Below, piece after piece: positions 48,746-56,978 of a stretch of DNA of 64,000 nt; position 1 is the first letter of the stretch; each line of letters opens with the position of its first letter. Origin of the DNA: Gonatopus flavifemur (Eukaryota > Arthropoda > Insecta > Hymenoptera > Dryinidae). The stretch is taken from the NCBI GenBank assembly GCA_018340375.1, contig JAFFJZ010000030.1:1116001-1180000 (forward strand), read 5' to 3'. Under the pieces are notes generated by a model. That model was not told where the DNA came from. It was given only the letters and a program-made list of their open reading frames with translations, and did no database searches. Both the position numbers and the translations under genes were made by a program.

Positions 48746-49262
48746 TGAATTTTTTCCTATCGTCCAGATCCATCTCCGAATTCTTCACTGCCATCTAAAC
48801 TCATTTCTAATTTTTATACTCCCATCTGGTTCATCCTAGAATTTTTTGCTGCTATCTAGATCGACTTCTGATGTTTTTGCTCCCATCTAGTTCGCTCTAG
48901 GATTTTTTTGCTACCATCTAGTCCAGTCCAGAATTTGTCGCTACCATCTAGTTCACTCCAGAATTTTTTAGCTGACATCTACTCGATTCTGGAACTTTTT
49001 GCTGTTATGTAGATCAGTTTCGGATTTTTTTGCTCACATCCAGTTCATTCTAGGATTTTTTTGCTACCATCCAGTCAATCCTAAGATTTTGTTGCTACTA
49101 TCTAGTCCAGTGTAGGATTCTTTGCTATCATCTAGTCCAGTGTAGAATTTTTTGCTACCATCTAGTTCACTCTAGGATTTTTTTGCTACCATCTGGTTCG
49201 GTCTAGAATTCTTTGCTACCATTCAGTTCACTCTAGGATTTTTCTTGCTACCATCTAGTCTA
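48746..49262. repeat. Minisatellite of about 31-32 bp, roughly 16 units
   Basis: Units read approximately GCTACCATCTAGTTCACTCT followed by AGGATTTTTTT, with 10-25% divergence by eye. Just after the array, at 49263-49305, the same unit appears inverted (CTAGAGTAAGCTAAATGGTA). The LINE remnant on the minus strand begins immediately beyond, so the array sits at the LINE 3' side. Confidence 0.85.
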
Positions 49263-49280
49263 CATAGCAGCGGAAAAATC

Positions 49281-50275
49281 CTAGAGTAAGCTAAATGGTA
49301 GGAAAAAATTCCTCCAACTCTGTCTATTATCCGCTACACACTTAATTTCTACATATCTACGACAACCCTTATCTTGTATAATTTGGTTCATATAATTCAA
49401 TCTAGGTCTACCTTTGCGAGTTTTACCATTCACTTTTCCTTCTAATATTATTTTCAATAAACTACCATGCCTTAATGTGTGTCCTATCAGATTACTTCTT
49501 CTCTTCACGACATGTCTCAAAAGACTTCTTTCTTCATTCTCCTTCTCAAATACCCCTTCATCTTTTATTTTCTCTATCCACTTTATTCTAAGCATCCTTC
49601 TATAACACCACATTTCAAAAGCTTCAAGTCTTCGTTGGTCCGTTTTTCCAATTGTCCAAGTTTCGTAACCATATAATGCTGTGCTCCAAACGTAACTCTT
49701 CAAGAATTTTTTCTTTATAACTCAGCTAATATTCTTTGAGCATAGTAACTGTTTCTTTTGGTGAAAAGCCTGTTTTCTTGTGCTATCCTTGCTCTTTTAT
49801 CTCTCTCGCTTTTACCGTTTTCTGTAATTATGCTTCCTAGATATTTGAATTCTTTCACTTGCTGAATTGTCTCTGCATCTATTTTGATTTTCGTTCTTCT
49901 TCATGTTTTCGCTGTTGCCCAGGTAGCACCAGAACGTTGTATATGTACTATGCACGTTCATAGTATATCTACAACGTTCGGGTGCTACTTGGGTGTACGA
50001 ATCATGGATTTTGTTTTGTTCTTATTTATACAATACTTTTCTAGTAATATTGTTCTCACAGTGATAAGAATATTTTCTAACTCAGCACCACTCGTAGCTA
50101 ATATAGCTATGTCATCCGCAAATCTAAACATGCTTACATTTTCTCCCTGAATCTGTAATTTCAATTGCACTTGCTCCTTCACTTCGTTCATCGGTTCTTC
50201 TATATATAAATTGGAAATCAATGGAAAAGAAACGAATTGCAGTGGGAATATTAATCGATTCCTATGAACATTCAT
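49281..50275 (-). pseudogene. Decayed non-LTR retrotransposon reverse transcriptase, C-terminal part
   Basis: Reads right to left. The frame at 50275-49985 contains FRFADDIAILA, the RT catalytic block with the two aspartates, preceded by a PLISNLYIEE-like block. The frame 49703-49281 contains TALYGYETWTIGKTDQRRLE, CYRRMLRIKW and SNLIGHTLRH...GKTRKGRPRLNY, the usual C-terminal region of insect LINE ORF2. Between them, at about 49720-49860, a readable stretch in another frame (KEFKYLGSIIT-like) and a stop show frameshift decay. A 76-bp hairpin at 49918-49993 also splits it. The endonuclease and N-terminal RT are missing, so the copy is 5'-truncated and inactive. Confidence 0.85.
49918..49993. 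mobile_element. 76-bp hairpin element inserted in the LINE remnant
   Basis: CCCAGGTAGCACCAGAACGT faces ACGTTCGGGTGCTACTTGGG with a nearly complete stem through TATA.GTACTATG. TG stands on both sides, a possible 2-bp duplication. The ends resemble the CCCAGATAG element at 8469. Confidence 0.7.
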
Positions 50276-50997
50276 TTGATTTTCAACCGATACGTCATTT
50301 CAAATCGACTTGCATCCAAGGTTTATAAAGAAGTAGTAGAATGTTCGAGGAATAAGAAATCAGACAGAAATAGAAAAGTTCAAGTTCGAAGTGAATCGAC
50401 TATAAATTCAAGATGAATGTACAACTCTTCTCATTATCTACCGAACAGAGGTTTGTTATGATTCTATTTGAAATCGTAGCAATCATTGCACGGTTCATTT
50501 CACTATACGCTCGTTATAAAAATACATGAATACATGTAACTCTGATACAATCTGATTCCACGCTCTTGACCTGTAATTGTAACTGAAATTTTTGATCCGG
50601 AAATAATGATGTGTATTATTATGAATCTCACGATCGTGTTCCGATCACTTACGTAGAGGATGTTTTCCATGCGAACCAGGTGATCGAAAATCCATGCTTA
50701 TCACGAGAAAGCATATTTTTGGAACTTTGAGAAAGAGATTTTAATATCTCAAACACACGTCTTGGTATTATCTGTTCCTAGAATTTTCTTCTTTTCTCAA
50801 CCTTTTTTATCATTCGTAACTCAGAACTTTGCAAAAACTACATCCTAAAAATATGAAAAGAAATCCTTCATCACTTCAAAATCAATATTATCAGAGCTAG
50901 AGTGTCGTTTCACTTTATAACAGATTTCCCGCACGTTGAATATTCTGGTTCCTGTACTTACCTAATTATTTTTGTAAAGATACTTCTCGAGCACTCA
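50276..50997. other. Intergenic, nothing recognised
   Basis: AT-rich unique sequence; no gene or repeat supported. Confidence 0.4.
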
Positions 50998-51285
50998 CAC
51001 GGAGAAAAAGGAATTCGCTGTGGCCGCGAAATCTACTTTTGCTGGGTTCTTTTTGCCAGAGCAGCAAATTTTTTGCTGTGACAGCAAAAAATGTTTGCTA
51101 TGCCAGCAAAATTTGTTTGCTATTCTATATATGATACTGAAAATTTGCTGACGGAGCAAACATTTTTTGCTGCCACAGCTAAAAAATTGCTGTTATATCA
51201 AATTTTTAGCTAGGTCAGCAAAAAATTTTGCCTTTCTATACATAATACCTCGATTTGCTGCGTCAGCAAATTTTTTCTCTCCGTG
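50998..51285. mobile_element. 288-bp MITE, CACGGAGAAAAA termini, CAGCAAA-rich, copy 1
   Basis: Begins CACGGAGAAAAAGGAATTCG and ends AAATTTTTTCTCTCCGTG, with CA on both sides. The interior repeats GCTGTGACAGCAAAAAATG-type words in both orientations. The uninterrupted arrangement here shows the ancestral state of the element at 54415. Confidence 0.7.
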
Positions 51286-52167
51286 CAGAATTCGGGATTC
51301 TTACCTGTAGGTTATGAATATAATTCAACGATGTTTTTTTTTTATAATCTTGACTCACAGGATAATTCTATGGATTCGCGTGTTAAAAAATCACTTGAAA
51401 ATTTGAGTACTTCTATATTCTTATCTATTTTTATCAAGAAATAATCTTCATTGCTTAACCAATAAGCGTCAAAAGCACAACAGCACTTGCAAATTGCTAC
51501 ACAAGAGATTTGCATCAGCCAAGGAAAATTAGCTGGACTCTCGCCAGAGTTCCAACACAGTGAACAAAAGTTCTGCATCTAATGACTGGGTCGCAAGACA
51601 TATGACCAGTTGCAGCAGATTTCAAACCTTTTCCCTCACGATGTATGGGATTTGTTTGATAATCAAGTATTATATTCATTGAACCTTTTCAAACGTGCAA
51701 CTCCGTATCCTAAGCGAGGCTCAACACGGTATCTCTGCTTCTCTCCTTCGAAGAGCATTCTCAAGAGTTACTGCATATGAGTTGTGAATATTTAATGTGG
51801 AGTCTATTCCCAGTTGACGTGCGCAATGTTCCTTGATATGATCTCGAATCATTTGTTATTTCTGAGATGGAGAGAAAGTTAGAACAATTGAGGATCAATT
51901 AATATAGATGTAGTATTACGTATCGTATGAATAGAACAAAACTCCGATGGACATTTTCAATAACATTCTCTTGCAACTTGATATATCAAAAATGTTCTGT
52001 CTGTTTCTCCCCAGTGTGTAGAACGATATTTCGATCTGATTTCCACTGAGATCTCTCATTTTTCTCCATCTTCGAACTGCTGTACGTGAACATGGTGGGT
52101 TTTCTGTTACAGAATATATCAATATATCAATTTGATTCAACGAATTAACTTTGGGAGCGTATGTAAC
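51286..52167. other. Intergenic, nothing firm
   Basis: AT-rich; short frames (51342-51578, 51916-52338 minus) have no domain. Confidence 0.35.
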
Positions 52168-53330
52168 ACAGGCCTGCGAGGTTATCTCCCCTTGGAACTG
52201 GTGACCATTTCCCGAAGTAATTTGCTGTGTAGCATCCGAATCCGAAGTGAGAATTGGGCTATCACTAGTAATGTATCTGGATCGAAGATCGTCTTGGATT
52301 GGCTCGAAATTTCGAGCCAATCTTCGAGCCGACCTCAATAATTCTGTACGATCCGATCTTCGAGCAGAGCTGAAAAAATTTCAGTCGATCCGAGTTTCGA
52401 GCTAAGCCAGAACTATGAGATCGACGAGCTAGATCGTCACTGAGGAAATTTCCCTTCACACGAGGAAACAGAAAAAACATGTGATGAAAAACTACTTGAT
52501 TTTACGCATGGAACAATATTGAGATTAAATATTGAGATGATCATGAAATCAGTCAGAATGTACTTTTTTTCCATGTTTAGCACGGTTTATGAAACAATAT
52601 TGTGTTCAATTAGTGGCAAAGTCAGGAATTTTATAAAAATATATTTACAAAGATATTTTTCTATTCTAAAGTTGGTTTTTCTTCATCACCAATCTTCTGA
52701 AGATATATTTAATGATGTATTTACCCACCTATCCATCAAAAGATGCATTCATTGAGTTATTATGATTAACACATTTGTAAAATTTGATTCAATTAGTCAT
52801 GAGAATTTCGAGAAAGCGTTGATCCATACTGCAGCTTCAAGAGCTTCAGAAATATGTTCCATTCCGAAGAGCTTTTGAATGCGAAAATTTTTTATTAGCA
52901 TGTATTTTGGATGGAGATCGTAAGATCGTCGATCTAGCTCGACGATCTTCGAGCCAATCCGAGCTACGATCCGAGCAGTGGAGCTATCGATCCGATCTCC
53001 AAGCCGATCCTCACGGTAAAACACAAGAGCCAAGCCGAGCTCATGCTCAAAACTCGGATTAGCTCGGATTGCGGCAACACTAGCTATCACGTCAGGATTT
53101 AGAGATATCTAAGGGTATATACTGGGAGAATGCATTTTTTGCTACTTTTGAGGTTATGTACAGGACGCATAAAATTTTCTTGATCTTTTTCCTCAACTGT
53201 ATCAATTTATACTACTCTTCCCGTTTAAAATGAGCTATTGAACGGTCATGTATGATTTTTTCTCGCTAAGTTACGACCATTCTAAGTTGTGTAATATGTC
53301 CCAACAACATAATCAGCATTCACATTTATT
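52168..53330. repeat. Copy of a palindromic repeat family (CAGGCCTGCGA ends), split by an insertion
   Basis: The left part 52168-52265 (CAGGCCTGCGA...GAAGTAATTTGCTGTG...GCATCCGAATCCG) and right part from 53083 (GCTATCACGTCAGGATTT...GAGGTTATGTACAGG) correspond to the arms of the repeat at 53332-54230. An 817-bp element interrupts it at 52266. The right boundary is approximate. Confidence 0.5.
52266..53082. mobile_element. 817-bp hAT-like insertion with exact 8-bp target duplication
   Basis: GCTATCAC flanks it exactly at 52258-52265 and 53083-53090. Ends are TAGTAATG and, inverted, TAGTGTTGCC, so the inverted terminal repeat is short or eroded. Both terminal regions are filled with GAGCTCGGATTGGCTCG-type words (GATCGAAGATCG, CGAGCCAATC); the middle 52480-52860 is AT-rich, with a 78-codon frame of no known family. 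No transposase seen. Confidence 0.65.
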
Positions 53331-53331
53331 A

Positions 53332-54230
53332 CACTGATCGGCAATGAAATTCTCCTTCAAATGAAATCCTCATTTCTGAAGTAATTTGCTGTGCTGAATC
53401 CGAATATGGCTTCAGAATTGCTATATTACGTCAGATTTTTGGGATATTTCGACCTAAAAATGTGGAAAACACTGTTTTTTGACATAGTTGAGGTCACGTA
53501 AAGTTGAAGGGTAATTTTTTTCACAAAACTGATGAATGCACCCCAAAATATAAGTCATCCTATTCCAAATGCCGTTGAGTTTGCTCAAATATCTTTCTTT
53601 TTCATTGAGATACGACAATTTGAAATTTGTGCGCTCATGAGCATGTATTCAATAAATAGGTGGAGACACAATTTTCAAACTATCGTATCTCAATGAAAAA
53701 AAAAAATATTTGAGCAAACTCAACGGCATTTGGAAGAGGATGACTTATACTTTGAGGTGCATCTATTAGTTTTGTGAAAAAAAATTACCCTTCGACTTTA
53801 CGTAACCCCAAATATGTCGAAAAACAGCGTTTTTCACATTTTTCAGTCGAAATATCTCAAAAACCGATTGAACTCTATAATGTACTGGAATGATTACTCC
53901 CCAGATTATCGCGGTCAGAGAGAGAAGTTCGAGCCTTACATGTCAGACAAAGATAAGTCGAATAAGGGGAAGAGAATCAGACAAAGATAAGAAGAATAAG
54001 GGGTAGACGTTCGAGAGAGAAGAAATCTTTTCACAATAGTATGTGGCTGACCAGCCTAAACTATAGAATATGTGGGGAGTGCTCATTCCAGTATGTCATA
54101 GAGTTCAATGCAAAAACCTGACGTGATAGAGCAATTCTGCAGCCAGATTCGGATTCAGCGCATCAAAATGCTTCGAAAAAAGACATTATTGCTCGAGGGG
54201 GGAATAAAGAGTCATATTTCGCAGGCCTGC
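53332..54230. repeat. About 0.9 kb palindromic repeat, split by an insertion
   Basis: The left arm (about 53332-53645) contains GCTGAATCCGAATATGGC, TTACGTCAGATTTTTGGG and TGCCGTTGAGTTTGCTCAAA. These reappear inverted in the right arm (53660-54230) as TTTGAGCAAACTCAACGGCA, CCTGACGTGATAG and GATTCGGATTCAGC. The right end reads TCGCAGGCCTGC, matching the CAGGCCTGCGA end of the copy at 52168. An insertion at 53866-54110 divides the right arm. Confidence 0.65.
53866..54110. mobile_element. 245-bp hAT-like insertion with exact 8-bp target duplication CAAAAACC
   Basis: CAAAAACC stands at 53858-53865 and 54111-54118. Inverted ends are GATTGAACTCTATAATGTAC and CATTGAACTCTATGACATAC, followed by TGGAATGA. 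Deleting the element and one octamer restores the symmetry of the host palindrome. The interior repeats GACAAAGATAAG in tandem. Non-coding. Confidence 0.75.
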
Positions 54231-54414
54231 ACGGAAAAAAAAGAATAGTTGCAGCAACTACTTAAATAGTCGATTTTCGATCATCTAATTAAGTAGTTGC
54301 TGCAGCTACTTAGGAGTCAGGACAAGTGACACGTTAGCTGTCTCAACAAATTCAAAATACCACAGGTATTTACGTTAGTTAGTGCAACTATCGAGTTACT
54401 TGTCCTGACTACTA

Positions 54415-55303
54415 CACGGAGAAAAAGGAATTCGCTGTGGCAGCGAGATCTACTTTTGCTGGGTTCGTTTTGCCAGAGCAGAAAATTTTTTGCTGTGACA
54501 GCAAACTATTTGCTGTTCCAGCAATCTTGTTAGCTGGGACAGCAAATTTTTAGCTGTGGCAGCAAAAAATGTTTGCTATCCCAGCAAAATTTATTTGCTA
54601 TTCTGTATATAATACTGAAAATTTGCTGGCGGAGCAAACATTTTTTGGACATGGGATGGGTCATGCACATAAGAATTGTGCACTTATTTATTATGCACAT
54701 AAAAAAATTAAATTAAATTTGTTCACATATTAATTTTAGTTGTTCCTAATACGTTTGATAAATGTGCACTGATAGTCGTGCACAGTGAATTGTACACATG
54801 AAAAAAAATGAGAAATATAAAATGTAAGTTTGTGCACCTTACATTTTGCACCTTTGGGAATATTCAATATTGTTTTTATGCGCAAGTTTTTGTGAATAAA
54901 AATTTTGTGCATGATTACTTGCGCATAAAAAACAATATTGAATATTCCCAAAGGTGCAAAATGTAAGGTGCACAATCTTACATTTTATATTTTTAATTTT
55001 TTTTCCATGTGCACAATTCACTGTGCACGACTATCAGTGCACATTTATCAAACGTATTAGGAACAACTAAAATTGATATGTGAACAAATTTAATTCAATT
55101 CTTTTATGTGCATAACAAATAGGTGCACAATTCTTATGTGCATGATCCATCTCATGTCATTTTTTGCTGCCACAGCTAAAAAATTGCTGTCGTAGCTAAC
55201 ACGATTGCTGTTAAAGCAAATTTTTAGCTAGGTCAGCAAAAAATTTTGCTATTCCATATATAATACCTCGATTTGCTGCGTCAGCACATTTTTTCTCTCC
55301 GTG
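54415..55303. mobile_element. Middle MITE (CACGGAGAAAAA, CAGCAAA-rich), copy 2
   Basis: Begins CACGGAGAAAAAGGAATTCG and ends TTTTTTCTCTCCGTG, with TA on both sides (54413-54414, 55304-55305). It is closely related to 50998-51285. It is itself interrupted at 54648-55158, where the copy at 50998 reads straight through. Confidence 0.8.
54648..55158. mobile_element. Innermost 511-bp palindromic element with exact 8-bp target duplication ATTTTTTG
   Basis: ATTTTTTG flanks it at 54640-54647 and 55159-55166. Ends GACATGGGATGGGTCATGCA and, inverted, GACATGAGATGGATCATGCA. The arms pair almost perfectly for some 240 bp, with repeated GTGCAC/TGCACA words. Two mirror frames (54736-54975, 54839-55021) are artefacts of the palindrome. 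The 8-bp duplication points to hAT, by inference. Confidence 0.85.
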
Positions 55304-55489
55304 TAAGTAGCTGCAGCAACTACTTAAGGAGATGGTCGAAAATTGAGTATTTAAGTAGTTGCTGCAACTATTTCTTTTTTTCCGTGTGTGTAATTTATGA
55401 AGATTATATACAATTTCCACGTAAGAAACTTCTCAATGCTCTACAAGTACTCGTTTATTTGGAAATAAGCTGTGTAACGGTAAATAAGC

Positions 55490-56335
55490 TGTGACACCGA
55501 ATTTTCATTTTGCTGTGTACTTTCTGCTGAAACCACAAGTTTTTCTCTGGATTAGCAGATAATTTGCTATCGAATTAGCTGCAGTTGCGAATAATTTGCG
55601 GAGGCAGCCAAATTTCGAGTATTACATGAACACTGAAAGTATTTCCTTATGGAAATTCCAATATCCGAGGAGCAAGTGGAAATTTTCTTAAAAATTACTG
55701 TGCAGCTTGTGAAAACAAGTAGATTTCCAAACAGTTTGGAGTGATATCTCCTACAAATTTTACAGTCCCCACAATAATTTTTTGAAGCATTTCCACATGG
55801 AGAAAGAAAATTCGCAGACGTAACAAATCGAGGTATTATATATAGAACAGCAAATACCCGAGTAAAAATTTTCATTTCGGGTTCGCAAAACAGGACTGGT
55901 GCGGGCGTGTTGCATTTTTCTGCGGTACTGTTGCGGATGTGATGTGCCCGCACTGAATCTGCAACAGTACCGCACAAAAATGCAACACGTCTGCACCCCG
56001 TTTGGCGAACCGAAATTAACATTTTTACTCGGGTATTTTTGCTAATCTAGCAAAAAATTCGCTGTCAAAGGTAACTAGATTGCTGGAGAGCAACATGGTT
56101 CATTTGAACCGCAAATTTCTCACTGAACTAGTAAAATTTCCAGTATTATGTAGAGAATAGTGAACAAATTTTGCTGGAGGAGCCGATGTTTTTCATTGCC
56201 ACAGCAGAAAAACCACTATCGCAGGTGACAAGATTGCCGTTAAAGCAAGAAATTAGTTGATTGTTGTTTTGTTTCAGCAAAATTTACCCAACAGAATTAG
56301 ATTCCGTTGTCACGGCGAAGTTTTTCCCCGTGCAC
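55490..56335. repeat. Old diverged CAGCAAA-type element carrying a nested hairpin
   Basis: TTTTGCTGTG, AGCAAATTTC, TGCCACAGCAG and GCTAATCTAGCAAAAAATTC words, with a TTTTTCCCCGTG end near 56325, resemble the 50998/54415 family at greater age. The left boundary is uncertain. It is interrupted at 55857-56033. Confidence 0.45.
55857..56033. mobile_element. 177-bp TA-flanked hairpin element, CCCGAGTAAAAA termini
   Basis: CCCGAGTAAAAATTTTCATT faces TTAACATTTTTACTCGGG. Inner stems GGTTCGC/GCGAACC and GCGGTACTGTTGC/GCAACAGTACCGC. TA on both sides (55855-55856, 56034-56035). GC-richer than its surroundings; non-coding. Confidence 0.75.
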
Positions 56336-56420
56336 TTGTTCTTCGATGATAGAAATTTCACAGTGATTTCCCAAATAAAATTCTTCCAGTGTAAGATAGC
56401 AAATGAATTCAGCTGTTGTA

Positions 56421-56978
56421 CCCTAACAGGGTCTTAAGATCGGCCCAATAATGGCTTATGACTGGGCCATAGCCAGAATTAAACGTACGGTAATGACATC
56501 CATCAATGGTTGACTGCTGGATAATAACTTGGGCCCAGCAATGGCGAATAATAAACAGTCAATGATAGAATTGATGACTGGTCTAGTGATGGGTCGATTA
56601 TCGAGGGTTTTGATATTTAAATACCTTGTCAAACAATGATGGGCCATATCTAGGTCACACTGTAAAGAATGTGGGAATTATTTTTCCACACTGTTGGTGA
56701 ATTTCGTCCCCTCATTGTGGGGAAATTGTTTTTCCATCAAAAATGAGGGGATTTTCCACCACTTTGAGGAATTATTTTGTTTTTTTGGGTATTGAATCCT
56801 CTACAAATGAAAGGAAAGTCCACCAAATTATGGTGAAAAATTTGCCATCTATGAAGAAACTTTGTTGCCACCATTTTTTGAGGGGGAATTCCACAATTAT
56901 TCTCCTCTAGTGCAGCAATGGGGAATCAATCATTGGCCGGTTTTCAGCTGTGTTCCATGACTGGGCTTTCTGTATGGG
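56421..56978. mobile_element. TA-flanked element with CCC...GGG ends, split by a nested MITE
   Basis: Starts CCCTAACAGGGTC and ends GACTGGGCTTTCTGTATGGG, with TA on both sides (56419-56420, 56979-56980). The arms share GGCCCAATAATGGC/CAATGGGG and ATGACTGGGC words in both orientations. The element at 56658-56912 interrupts it. Confidence 0.6.
56658..56912. mobile_element. 255-bp MITE (CACTGTAAAGAATGTGG termini) nested in the element at 56421
   Basis: CACTGTAAAGAATGTGGGAA faces TTCCACAATTATTCTCCTCT then AGTG. CA on both sides (56656-56657, 56913-56914). Interior GGGGAAAT/ATTTCCCC and GGTGGAAAA words pair. The ends relate it to the CACTGTAAAAAA elements at 1254 and 7000. Confidence 0.65.

Larger units (their letters stand above)
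54230..55386. mobile_element. Outer MITE (CACGGAAAAAAAAGAAT termini) of a three-layer nest
   Basis: Begins CACGGAAAAAAAAGAATAGT and ends ATTTCTTTTTTTCCGTG, with TG on both sides (54228-54229, 55387-55388). Its own arms carry TAGTTGCTGCAGCTACTTA and TCAGGACAAGTGAC words. It is interrupted by the element at 54415-55303. Confidence 0.7.

Noticed and set aside
48746..49262. CRISPR-like array
   Set aside because: Units are contiguous 31-bp tandem repeats without spacers, in eukaryotic sequence; it is a minisatellite.
54736..55021. Two minus-strand frames sharing peptide sequence
   Set aside because: By-products of the 511-bp palindrome.
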